Positions 50,140 through 60,934 of a stretch of DNA of 64,000 nucleotides are shown piece after piece. Position numbers and translations under genes: made by a program. The notes below the pieces were generated by a model that was given only the letters and a program-made list of their open reading frames with translations, was not told the origin of the DNA and did not search any database. The stretch comes from Naganishia liquefaciens. Taxonomy: Eukaryota > Basidiomycota > Tremellomycetes > Filobasidiales > Filobasidiaceae. The DNA is taken from positions 496,001 to 560,000 of the forward strand of contig BLZA01000013.1 in NCBI GenBank assembly GCA_013423385.1, read 5' to 3'. How positions within the stretch are numbered: position 1 is the first letter of the stretch; each line of letters begins with the position of its first letter.

Positions 50140-50838
50140 TGCTCTTTCGCCATAGCCTAACGCCGCTTCGGAACGGTGACGCAACTTGACCGAACGACTC
50201 AATCCCAGGGCTTGCGCCATCTAGTCCCTCGTTCAAATCCAACTTTCCCGATCCTGCTTCTCATCTTTTCCTCCCACGCCGCCCGCCCGCCATGATTCCC
50301 TCGCGTCACATTCCTTCCCAACTTGCACGACCGCTGACCCATCCGTGGCCCGCCCAACAACCTCATCCAGCCCGGTGGGATCATCCACCTTTTGCGCCTG
50401 CTCCGCCCCGCGTTCGAAAACGACCCACTCAACCCTGCCACTCACTTTTCAGATTTCTCAGCCATCGTGTACGGTATGCCTTGGTATGGTGGGTGTTGCG
50501 TATCCTGCCCCGTCGTGTTCCCGAATACGGCGAGAGATGACACTTGCGATGAAACGCATTGGGCCGCCGTCGGTGCGATCGTGCACGAAGCGGCCGTTCC
50601 CGTCCTCGCTCCTCGGCTGGCGCGCACCAAGTCGCACGCTGGCGCGCTGCGCTTGTTTTTGGTGTCGGCGCGGTAGCGGTGGCGGATCAAGGGGATGCGG
50701 GTGGGGGCCATGGACTTGGATCGCCTGGTAACGACAAGACACGAGAGAGAAGATTGCGATGCATAGACCAGACAGGACCTCCCATGCGCGCCGCCGCGCA
50801 GAAATTCCCGTCTGCCACCCATTTTTTTTTTTCGCGTT
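50140..50838. other. Gap between COX12 and the EFM7-like gene, with a possible small plus-strand gene
   Basis: On the plus strand an open frame from about 50326 to 50678 has GC-rich third positions and protein-like segments (HLLRLLRPAFENDPLNPATH, THWAAVGAIVHEAAVPVLAP) after a plausible CATCCAG acceptor. No matching first exon with a start codon could be joined in frame, and no family was recognised. Treated as unresolved. Confidence 0.25.
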
Positions 50839-51873
50839 TTAGCGGATTGATGGATCATCTCGCAGGCCTATTCTAAAATACACCACTGTCCCGTGCTCAT
50901 CTTCCGCCTCTGCGCAATCCCCCTTGCGCGCCTCCCTGCCCTCCCTCCAATCACGCAAAACCTCCCACCCGTCCCTGCCCCACTGCACCTCGAACACATC
51001 CTCGATCCACCCGGCGGTGCGCTCGACCCACGCGCGTCGGAACCGGTCGACGGCGCCGCGGCCTTGGTGCAGGCCGGCGACCATGTGGACGATGCCCCCT
51101 TGCGGTGCGAGAAGCGCCGTGAGCGAGGTGATCAGCGCTGCGTGGGCAGACGTCGTCCAGAGGAGATCGGCGCAGAGGATCGTGTGGAATTTCTCGGGGA
51201 CGTGTGCCGGGGTACAGGAGGTGAGGAGATCCCGGACGGGTTCGCCCCATGTATGACCGAGGACGTGCCATGCGTCGTCGCCGTCGTCGTCGTCGTCTTC
51301 GTCGTCGTCGTCGTTGTCGTCGTCGTCGTCGTCGCCGCCGCCTTGCTGTGCGTGCCGGGCAAGCGCACGATGAAAATTCCCCCTGAGAATCCCCAACACG
51401 TCGGTCGCATTCGCACGCCGCCGCCGCCGCCGCCGCCGCCCATCCTCGTCTTGTTCCGACACCGACGACGGCACCGCATAATCGGTGCTCACGACCGCAC
51501 GGGCGCCGCTACATGCTGCCACGATCCCGGGCAAGCCTGCGCCGGCCCCTAGCTCGCATATCCGTGCGCCATGAACGGATATGCACCCATGCGTGACGAG
51601 ATCGGAAAGCAAGATGGATGAGAGCCAGATGTGCGTCAGTTGCAGAGTGGTGTGTAGGCCCGGGGGAGCGACGGGGAGGTCAACGTCGACGTGCGGCCCT
51701 TCCTGAGCGTACGTCTTGGATCTGGGGAGATGGACCGGTGTGCCATCGAGGTATCGGATCGGGGACGGGGCGTATGCGTACGGTTCGTCCGGGCCGGGGG
51801 TGGAGAATGCGATGGGCCGATGGTTGAAGAGTGCGAGCAGCGAGTCTTCAAAGATGCCTTCAATGTCGGGCAT
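50839..51873 (-). CDS. Family-16 protein methyltransferase, EFM7/NNT1-like
   Basis: SAM-dependent methyltransferase of the group that modifies eEF1A and other translation proteins. Intronless, 344 residues from MPDIEGIFEDSLLAL; an in-frame ATG at 51951 is less likely because the preceding residues are not conserved-looking. The approach segment LQLTHIWLSSILLSDLV precedes motif I ICELGAGAGLPGIVAACSGA and STDYAVP. Later parts are FHTILCADLLWTTSAHAALI and GGIVHMVAGLHQGRGAVDRF. The domain is interrupted by an Arg run and a long Asp run, both encoded by trinucleotide repeats (51416-51440, 51273-51342). The insert falls between motif I and the post-I strand, in a loop. Which lysine or N-terminus it modifies is not known. 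Confidence 0.82.
   Translation of the reverse strand: MPDIEGIFEDSLLALFNHRPIAFSTPGPDEPYAYAPSPIRYLDGTPVHLPRSKTYAQEGPHVDVDLPVAPPGLHTTLQLTHIWLSSILLSDLVTHGCISVHGARICELGAGAGLPGIVAACSGARAVVSTDYAVPSSVSEQDEDGRRRRRRRRANATDVLGILRGNFHRALARHAQQGGGDDDDDDNDDDDEDDDDDGDDAWHVLGHTWGEPVRDLLTSCTPAHVPEKFHTILCADLLWTTSAHAALITSLTALLAPQGGIVHMVAGLHQGRGAVDRFRRAWVERTAGWIEDVFEVQWGRDGWEVLRDWREGREARKGDCAEAEDEHGTVVYFRIGLRDDPSIR
51273..51342 (+). repeat. Imperfect (GTC)n trinucleotide repeat inside a coding region
   Basis: About 23 triplets, mostly GTC with a few CTC/TTC/GCC changes. On the gene (minus) strand they encode an Asp-rich run in the EFM7-like protein. A shorter (CCG)n tract at 51416-51440 encodes Arg in the same gene. 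Confidence 0.9.
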
Positions 51874-52178
51874 GGAGGATGGTGGATGAGGGTGCAAGGG
51901 GACGCCTGGGCGCCGGGACGAGAGCGAGAAGATGAGCCAACATGCATGCATTCCCCGCCGCGCCGTGTTTACTTCCGCACGCTGCCCCCACGTGACACGT
52001 CATTTCCTTGCGCCCAGCAAAAGTTGGCGGCCAAGAGGGAGAAGCGAGGCGATCGACGGGCGGCGGAGCGAGCCAACGTGTTGATCAAAGCTGTCACGGT
52101 GTGCATTCGACCGTGCCAACGCGGCCTTCACGCTCACACCCCGCACCCCGCTAGTAGTACACCTAGTACACCCCCACC
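51874..52178. promoter_or_regulatory. Divergent promoter between the EFM7-like gene and mL46
   Basis: 305 bp between two start codons on opposite strands; no gene. Confidence 0.5.
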
Positions 52179-53167
52179 ATGCAGCGCCAGACCGTCACCC
52201 GAGTCGCCCAAGATGCCGGTACGTCCGCCGCGGCCCCCGCAACGCACCGCTCCAGCGGCGTACGCCAGCGGCGTACGTCTGACTCTCCTTCCCCCCTCCC
52301 CCCCTCCCCTCCTCCCCCCCAGGAGGCGCAGCACGTTCCCTCCGCTTCGCTTCCACGTCCGCGTCTGCGTCCGCATCCTCCGCCTCGCCCCCGACACCGC
52401 CCCTCCGCGCCGCCATGCTACTCCACCGTGCGCCTCTTCTGACACCACCACCAACGCCGTTTGAACAATCCTACTACACCTACACCTCGCGCTTGCGTCT
52501 CGCGCTGTCCAACCCGACGCCGCTGGATTTCTACTACAAAAAGGGATCCCTCAACGAACGCAGGTTCCAGCGTGCGCAGTGGCTGCGGGAAAGGGAAGCG
52601 TTTGGGGAACGTCTGGCGGGGAAGAGGGTCGACGTCGGGGATATCCCGGCCGAGGACGAGGTGACGCTCGAGTACCGCACAGAGGCAGATGCGGCGGCGG
52701 CGGCGGCGGCGGCGGCGAGCGAGGCGAGGACCCGTGTGGAGCGTGTCGGCGCGGGACACGTCTACTTGTTTGTCAAGGATAAACGTACGAGCGCATGGGG
52801 CTTGCCGACGGGCGCGTTGGAGGGCAAGGAAGCACTGCATGAGACGGCGGTGCGGAGCGTGTCGGATGGCTTGGGCAAGGGGATGGATACGTGGCTCGTG
52901 ACGAGGAAGCCTATTGGACTGATAGAGAACGAGGGCGAGCGTGTACGTTGCTTTGGTTTTCCCTCCCCCGTTTGTCATGTCGCCCTGCTAATTTGTCCCG
53001 CTTTATCGCAGACATTCATCTTCAAGTCGAGGATCATCATGGGCATGCCGGCGCTCCCGAGCACGTCGCCGTATGCAGAATACGCGTGGCTGACAAAGGA
53101 CGAGGCGCGCGAGGTTGTCGGATCAGAGGAACAAGTATGGCGGAGGGTGGAGCCGTTGTTGAACTAG
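52179..53167 (+). CDS. MRPL17: Mitochondrial ribosomal protein mL46 (Nudix-like)
   Basis: Large-subunit mitoribosomal protein with a catalytically dead Nudix fold. The start is MQRQTVTRVAQDAG; the first intron ends in a long C tract (..CCCCCCCAG) and the second splits ENEGER from TFIFKSRIIMG. The presequence continues GAARSLRFASTSASASASS. The mL46 block is LRLALSNPTPLDFYYKKGSL then NERRFQRAQWLRER. The Nudix part is HVYLFVKDKRTSAWGLPTGA, LEGKEALHETAVRSVSDGLG, PYAEYAWLTKDEAREVVG. The Nudix box lacks the REXXEE glutamates (AVRSVSDG), as expected for mL46. A (GGC)n tract (52691-52718) encodes a run of nine to ten Ala. Confidence 0.92.
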
Positions 53168-53525
53168 GGGGTAGTCGAGTGTCGAGCGAAAGAGGATTTG
53201 GTATATATATATATATATCAACGCAACAATGGATCGTTCTGGCGGCGCGAGTCGATGGCTTTGTAATAGGCGTCTGTGCCAAAAGCATCGTTCGTCGGTC
53301 TTGTCCCGCCGAGGCAGACCAGCTGGCAGACCCGTCGCTGACCCGTCTCGGATGAACCAACGGTCACGTTGACCCGCGCGGCGGCCGACCGTCACGTGTT
53401 CGCCCGCGCGTCTGACATGCAGGACAGCATGATATCATAACGGCCATCCCCAGCCCGCCCCGTCTAGTCTACCTCCTTCCCATTCCCTTCCCGCTCGTCA
53501 TCCATCCACATCCCCTCCCCCCATC
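53168..53525. other. Region between mL46 and the OTU gene
   Basis: 358 bp without a gene; contains a (TA)n microsatellite at 53202-53218 just after the mL46 stop. Confidence 0.5.
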
Positions 53526-53787
53526 ATGCCCGGCAGCAAACGACGCGCGCTCAAGAACCTGCTCTCACCCCACAACAGCGCCGCCACGAGCCCAACCGGG
53601 TCCGCGACCGAGCAGCAGCAGCCGCCGCCGCCGTCGGTCCATTCCACCATGGCGCCGCAGGACGAATTGGCGCTCGTGGAAGGGATGGAGCAGAGGCAGA
53701 CGATGATTAGCCCTCAAGGTGCTTCGCCGGTCTCGGCGTTGAGTATCCCTGCGGCACAGCAGCCGGCGCCCGTGGATGTGAATGGTG

Positions 53788-53818
<31 letters not shown>

Positions 53819-54761
53819 ACCGACAGCGGAAGCGTCGGCGATGTCGCCAAAGAAGAAACAGCATGGCGGGTTTGCTGGGCTATATAGGCGGGACAAGGAG
53901 GGCACGGCGGCGGCGGATGAGGCAGCTGTCGAGACGAGTAGTGGTGGCGGTGGCAAGAAGAAGAGCAGCAAGCAGCGATTCTTGGAGCGCGAGGTACGTC
54001 GCCTTGATCTCCTCCTCGACGTTCTTATCACACTCTCTAACAACCCTCCGGCTTGTCAGGCGCGGAAAAAGGAGGCCCTTCTTGCCGCCGCACCGGCCGT
54101 CGACGAAGCCGCCAACGCGCGCCTCGAAAAGGAAAAAGCCGAGGAGGCCCAGATCATCACCCAAGTCTGCACCGAGCTCGGCGTCCAACTGCACGAGATT
54201 GAGGCCGACGGACACTGCATGTACTCGGCCATTGCCGATCAACTACACTTGCTCGGTCTCTCGCGCGACGCATCGTACCACAACACGCGCCACGCCGCCG
54301 CGACCTACCTCTCGGAAAACGCCGACGCCTTTATGCCCTTTGTCGCTTCGATTCACGGCGAAGACATGGCGGGCGCAACAGACGATGGGATGATGACACC
54401 GGCCGGGTACGCGGAATACTGCAAGCGCGTCGCCCAGAGCGGCGACTGGGGCGGCGAGATTGAGATCCAGGCGCTCGCAAAGTATTACCGCGTGCCGATC
54501 CACGTCATTCAGCATGGGCCGCCGCATATCATCTCGCATACGCCCGTCGATGAGGGATCGGGCCCGCTGACGGCCGAGCAGGCAAAGCAGGCGGGAGACA
54601 AGGTCGTGCGGATAAGTTATCATCGGCGCATGTATGGGCTCGGCGAGGTGAGTGTCTTAAGCGCGCGCCCCGATAATGTGATGCTGAAACCGGCCAACCA
54701 GCACTACAACTCTCTTCGGCCAGGAGCGGCGGCGGCGGCGGCGGCGACGGCGCAAAGTTAG
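53526..54761 (+). CDS. OTU-domain cysteine protease, OTUD6/Otu2-like deubiquitinase
   Basis: Three exons (53526-53993, 54060-54648, 54703-54761) give 371 residues. The N-terminal 150 residues are disordered with Gln, Pro and a (ACG)n-encoded Thr run. A Lys-rich helix SKQRFLEREARKKEALLA follows, as in OTUD6. The OTU catalytic core is EIEADGHCMYSAIADQL (Asp and Cys of the active site), HAAATYLSENADAFMPF and WGGEIEIQALAKYYRVPIHV. The catalytic His is in the last exon (HYNSLRPG). OTUD6 proteins associate with ribosomes and trim ubiquitin from ribosomal proteins. Both introns (66 and 54 nt) are stop-free multiples of three; retention of the second would insert 18 residues directly before the catalytic His. 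Confidence 0.93.
53790..53819 (+). repeat. (ACG)n repeat encoding a Thr run in the OTU gene
   Basis: Ten uninterrupted CGA/ACG triplets within the disordered N-terminus. A second coding tract, (GGC)n at 54726-54746, encodes Ala near the C-terminus of the same protein. Confidence 0.9.
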
Positions 54762-54893
54762 GCAAGGAGCAGGCTAATCCAAGGTGGATATGCGCAATAT
54801 TTTCAAGTATGGTCCAGCCCACGGACTCAATTGTCATAATCACTTTACGACCCGCATACAATGTGACGCCCATTTCCGTTTTCAGCTGCAAAC

Positions 54894-57800
54894 CTAATGA
54901 AGTACAGGCCTGGGCGAAGGCGTAGGCAACGGTCTTGTCGAGACGCGTTCACTCGCCAGACCTGCCGGCGGCGGCGCTCGAGCGGGCAGCAGTGGTTGTT
55001 GCGGCGGAGTTGCCATTGGCACTGGATCTGGCCTTGGCATCTGAGGCGTTGGCATGACTATCGGCACGGGCAAGGCACCAGGCATCGTCCGTGTAGCCGT
55101 AACAGGTACGGATCGATTCGCACTGGGCTTTTCCGACCATCAGCATCGTCCGTGTATGATAGCCTGGACACTCACCGATTGCGGACCCTTGTAGCGCGAC
55201 TGGATCCGTAACAGGTCCGAGATTGTCGCTTCCAGATCCTTGCGCTGAGACTCGAGTCCCTCGAGCTCCTGTCGTTTCTCCTCGAGCTGCGCGTTCATGC
55301 TCGCAACGTGGCCTGTGGAAGGAGTCAGCTATGAAATCCACAGAAACGCGCCTGTAACTCACGTTGCACTTCGACAGCGGTTGCCGAGGAGAGTTCCTGC
55401 ACCATGAGGGCACGCTCATTATGCATATCCCGGATGAGATCTGGGTTCTCATCTAAGCGCGGCCCAACCGTTGGATTTGCCCCACTTACCCTTTGCAATT
55501 GAGCGAAGCAGGTCGACATGCTTTGTATTTTCCCTTTCTACAATAGCCGTCAACTCCTGCGAAGCTGGCGAACAAGTCAACTCTTAACTCGCTATAGCCT
55601 GATTGCGGGACATACTGATAGGCGGCAACGGTTCCGGCTTGTTCTGTATATATCCAAGAACATCAATGACATGGTCGAGCCTCGCCGCCACCGGTCCTTG
55701 AGACTCGGCATTGGCCTGGATGCTAGCGATCATCGTTGCCACATGGTCGAGCCGGGCAACAAGACTCGGTTGTGGCAAGCCTTCAGCGCCTTGGCCTTCT
55801 ATACCCAAGCTTGTCCGGATACCCTCTTGCTGACTGTAAAGTGTTTCGGTCGCATGTACAATGTTCTGCATGTTCATGTGAAGATTCTGAATGTCGCCTT
55901 GCATTCGGGTTTGGAAGCCAGAAGTTGTGGATCCTAGCTCTTGGAGATCTGGTGCAACGATATGTTAGTTGTTGAATTTCTGATCTCAAGTCGGTCATCT
56001 CACGATCGTGTAATCTGGCATGATCCGCTTGAATCCCTTCGGTGGAACCTCCAAGTGTAGCTTGTAGATCAGCCAGGGCTACGACGATGCCATCAAGCTA
56101 GTGACGCAATCAGTAGACGTCGACGCCAATCTTTTCCTCGTGCTCACCTGTCCTTGATGATCGCTGCTTGGGAGATCCGTATCTCTCTGATGAGATGCCG
56201 GGTCAGAAGAGGCGAAAACAGCGGTACGCTCCGCTTTGTCGTCATCATTATGCTCATGCTGCTCGTGGCTTTTGGCAATGGCAGAAGGCAAGTCCTCGAG
56301 TTTTTGCTGTATTGCCGAGATCATCTCCAGTAATGCATTCGTTTTAGCCAGAATCCCCGACTTGTCTTCATTCCCCTTCGTCATCTGGTCAGTTGGCATG
56401 TCTTGCCGGGTTATTGACGGTGAGTCGTGCATTGGTTCCGCCTGAAACTGCTGCTGTTGCTCTAAACCGGGCAAAACCTGTTCCGCACCCTCCATTGCGA
56501 AAGTCAGCTTCCTCGCTGACGCGTCGGCTGCCGATTCGCCTCCTAAAGCCGGTGTGGGCAGGGCAACTACGTTCTGAGCTGGAGAGCAGTCGGAGAGTGA
56601 TGATTTTCTGCGCGTGTCTGCGGGAAGAGGACCATCTGGCATGCTTTGTTCCACTTCTGCAAATTCGGCCGATTCCACCGATGGCGGAGGCCTGTTCGAG
56701 ACGATAGATGTTGCAGGCGGCACTTCGGGCATCTTCCGCCGAACGGAAGGAAGTAGGCCGAGATTCGGCGTTGGGCTCGGAGGCGAGACCAAGACGTCCT
56801 CAACGGCCAAACGATCTTCATCTCTTCTGAGCGCGGCATCTCGAGCATCATTCTGCGGGCCTTCCAGTGGCGGTGGCGCGACAGCAGCATCCTTCGCCCA
56901 GCTTGCTACCTTTCTATACCGTTCGGTCTTGGTCGGTGACGGGTCATTTAACCGTTCCGCAATATTGTTGGAATCTTCGAGGGCTGCCGGCTGAGGGTGT
57001 TGACAAGATCGAGCAGTGATCTTGAGTGGTGCGGTTCCGTTCAGACTGACTCTTGGGCGAACGCATGAGACTGGTGTAGGCACGCTTACTGGCATGACCG
57101 GAGGCATCACGTGGTCTGCACCATCATGCGTCGACAAGAGCGCAGGCATTGTCAGATGGCGGGGAGCGTGACGAGAGAAGATTGATAGCACCCGCTCATT
57201 CATAATCGGCTGATGGCTAGTTTCCGGTTGTTGATCAGCTGGGGGAAGGTCCACCGGCGAAATATCATTGTTGGGCTCTGCCGGATCCTCTTCAACAGAT
57301 AGCACTGCGGGAAGAGCGTTTTCCTCCCTTGGACTCCTTTCTTCAGCCTCCAATCTCATATCCATTCTGCCGAACGCCTGCTCCTCTGATCCACTAATAT
57401 CGATGTTATGCTGGGACTCAGCCTTTTCTTGAGTTTCCACGTATGCAATAGCTCCCGTTTTGGAGGCTCGCCGGAGGCTGTTCTCCTTGGGAAGTGGCTG
57501 CGAAACAGCATCAGATTTGACGTCTTTTGAAAGAGGAGCGGCACTGACCGGAAGATCGCGCTCGCGACTACTAGACCAGAGGGGATCATCTGGGGGTGGC
57601 CGCTCGGGCGGATTTATCTCCTGGCGAAGACAGCCCTCTTTCCCCCATTGGTGTTGCAAATCTTGCTGTTCTTGAAGCTGTATCGCTGTCGGGACTAGGG
57701 ATATTAATGATGCGTCGTCGAGGTTGATGCGCGGTCTGAGTCTCATTCCAGTTGTCGGCTCTTCACTATGCGCTAACCTCCCGCCATGACCTGAACGCCC

Positions 57801-60248
57801 CTTGATCCCGGTATGAACGGCTTTCTTCGCCGCTCCGACCATTTTGCCCATAAACCTTTTTCCGGGACTCTTGCTCAACGGACTGTTGCTGTAGACTTTG
57901 TCGGCAAAGCTGGATTGGCTCTGGCCAGATAGGTCAGGAGAAGTTGGAATAACGGGACTCTGTGGCCCTAGCATTGATGAACTGTGCCAATCTGAATATG
58001 TTTTTGCTAGTGGAAAAGTAGCCGAATCGCCTGGCGCTGATACTGCTGGAATATTCATGCCGGTGGCATAGTTGAAATACGAGTTGTCCTTCTCCTCCGG
58101 TTCCAATGGCCTTTGCAGAATGGTGCTATCTCTGTTCGAATCGGGATTGCGGACAAACAGAGTTCCTTCTGTGGAGCCCGGAAAGGAAGGCATTTGTGGA
58201 ACCTCGTTGCTCTCTGTGGTGGGATCGTGCCGAGAAAGCGAGTAGTGAGGATGCTCGAGTTTTCGCACATGTGCGAAGGTGGAATTCGCGGGTTTCGTCG
58301 TATCCTTCTGCAGACACGCATTGGGCTTCGATTCTTGCTCGATACGAGAGACTTTCTTTATTGATCCTTGGGTCTGAGATAGGCCATTCAGGGGGGCCGT
58401 TGTGGATGAGTCAAGAGAAGGCTTTTTGAACCGATCCGACGAACTCTGGCTCTGCGGCATTTCAAAGTCGCCTTGAGCGTGCGCTGCTGTTACCGAGGTC
58501 TGAAACACCGACGGTTGAGAAGGACTCGTCATTAGCCGGCTGGAAGGGCTGGACTTTGACGGCGGCGCTGGCTTCCGATGAGACTTCGTAGCCGTAAGTG
58601 TTCCACGAGGAATCTCTGACATGCTGCTGATCATGGAAGGTGCTTCGATCCGGTCGCCAGGACTGACATTCTCTATGCCCTTCTGGCGGACCGTAGAGGC
58701 GCTGGACACATTTCGATTGGAGGGGTCTGATTTTCCTGAAGCCAGAAATGGAGTCTTCTGCAGCTCTGATGCGGGCGACGAAGCAGCTGAGGGCGGTCTT
58801 TCTCCAGTCTCTTGATAGTTCCGCAAGAGAGACGGCCCTCGAGCGGGTATCTTTGACGTTGGCGTTGTACTGCCTGGCTTCCGGCCTAGTCTCAATGGAC
58901 TGATTAGTGGCGGGTTGCCTCCAGCCGCATCTTCCCAGTATTGGCGTTGCACAGAAGCCAGACCTTTTTGATTGAGATTGGCTATCGATTGAGATGGAGA
59001 AATTGAGGTTTTGGCGTGATTCTGAAAAGGCGATGCAGCACGAGAGAGACTTGAAGCTATTGTGATAGGCTTGTCCGACGAAGCTCTTGAGGGTGTCCTT
59101 GGTGGAATGACTGCCCCAATTATCGGAGACTTGCGTCGCGACTGAATGGAATCCGATGATTCGCGAATGGCGGTTATTGTAGACTTGGCAGAATCTTTGA
59201 TTTCTTGTGATGCCTTGGGTTGTTCAGGTTTCACTATCGTACGGATCTCAGTCGGCTTCTTCTGGAAGGCCTCCACGTTTTGCTACTCACCTGAAGTCCT
59301 TGTTGCACCGAGATTCCTCGTCAAGTCCTCGAAACGTCGATCCAATTCTTCCACGTCCTCTTTCCAGCTGCCCCCAGTGTTAGATTGGTTTACCATGTTC
59401 CCGTAGCCAAGGCCGATAGGATGCTTTGCATCTCTGGACAAAAGCGCAGGGGTCACAGTTTTGGCTGCATCGGAGGTCGGGTGTGTCATGGTCTCTGTAT
59501 CGGTCTTAACATTGTTGATTGATGGAGCGCATGCATTCAAAGTAGGCCTTTCCATCGCTTTCACATGAATTGGCAGCTCCGCCATCGCCGTTTGAGCGGA
59601 AGGTTGAGTTGCCGATACGATTTGGCCCTGAGCATGGTGGTTGTCGTTATTTGCGCTCTCGAATAGCCTTCTCCTCTCTGCAACGCGCGAACCACCGCTC
59701 ACATACTTCTCTGAGCTCTTTATTGCTTTGTCTGGAGCATGGAGACTGTCATCGTTGCGCTCTGGCTCTGACTGATGCTCCTCATCTTCTACGCTGACGG
59801 AAAGGCCAGACGGCTGTTGCTCAAAGGGTCCTTGTTGAATTCCAGGCGTTTGTACGACCGTAGATGGGGTGGTCGAGGCAAACGATAGAGTAGAGAACCG
59901 ATAAGCGGCTGGAATATTGGGTCGAGGGATGCCCTTCAGATGGCTGCGATGATTACCGCTGCTGAATTGTTCCGAAGTCTGGTTCTTGACCTTGTCGTGA
60001 TCTGGGTGATTCGACATCGGCTGCGGCCGAGTATTCATGCTTGTGATGGATGATGCAACAGAGGATCTGCTGTCGCACCTCTTCCTGCTCGAGACAGACT
60101 CCACTTCAATTTCACCTTCTCCGCGGGATCTGGCGGTGTATCTGTGCCTTTTATACGAGCTGACGAGAAGGGGAGGCGATTCGATCCCGAATGATGCTGC
60201 ATTCCCGACATGTTGCGGTGTCAAAGGAGAAGACGATGTTCCTGGCAT
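54894..60248 (-). CDS. Large disordered and coiled-coil protein, 1,668 aa, unknown function
   Basis: Eight exons (60248-59291, 59233-56148, 56097-56004, 55948-55616, 55564-55490, 55452-55363, 55312-55176, 55127-54894) join in frame. The first 1,300 residues are Ser/Pro-rich with many SP and TP sites and short basic patches, and probably unfolded; they include a WKEDVEELDRRFEDLTRNLG helix near residue 300. The last 330 residues are helical: DGIVVALADLQATLGGSTEG, NMQNIVHATETLYSQQEGIR, MNAQLEEKRQELEGLESQRK, suggesting oligomerisation. Two ARLDHV motifs recur 27 residues apart. The extreme tail is Pro-rich. No enzyme or known domain was found; a scaffold at the cytoskeleton, kinetochore or cell cortex would fit but is only a guess. 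One intron is 37 nt, and one ends in AAAAG. Confidence 0.8.
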
Positions 60249-60934
60249 TATGAGCGATTATCCGAAATGGTACCGTAAGAAATCAGAAGAGACTGGTTGA
60301 GGTTGTTACATGAGCCGAGGCAGAGTTACCGGAGTCTTCTTGCCCAGCTACGTGATTTTCGGTTGCGGATGCCCTGCGAGACAGACGGCTTTCTGTGCCA
60401 GAAGGGTGTCGCACTTGATCTCCCCAGAAATCTATGCAGCTGACGAGGATACTTGACAAGTCGCTGCATTAGCTGGACTACCCAGACCGCGAACAAGGCT
60501 GACTCATGAGCTCGATCGTTCAGCCAACGTAGAACGTCAGTCAACAAGCAAGCAAGTGCCGAGCGGGCGCCGAGAATCCCGGTTTCGGACCGAATGGAGG
60601 AGATTGAGGCAGTCTCTGATGAGCTTCGACCTAGAAAGCCGTAGCTGCTAGCTAGCTTTTACACGTCCATCAACAGGCATACCGCAACAATGCTGACACC
60701 CCAAGCAGCCTCTCAGGTCGGGACAAAAGAGGGGATCTTCGATATACGACGTGGCATATCTGATACAAATGGCATCAAAGCTGAGTATTGGATACAGTTC
60801 CGGAAGTTTCGTCATCGACAAGCCGTACCGGCTTCCTAGCGATATGGAAGATAGATTAATAGGCCAATGTTTGTGACGTCCTTCGGCGTTTGGGGCAATG
60901 AGCCCAAGGGAATGAGGCGTTTGACGACAGGCAA
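60249..60934. other. Region between the coiled-coil gene and the RBR ligase
   Basis: 686 bp, no supported gene. It holds the coiled-coil gene promoter and the RBR 3' end. Confidence 0.5.
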
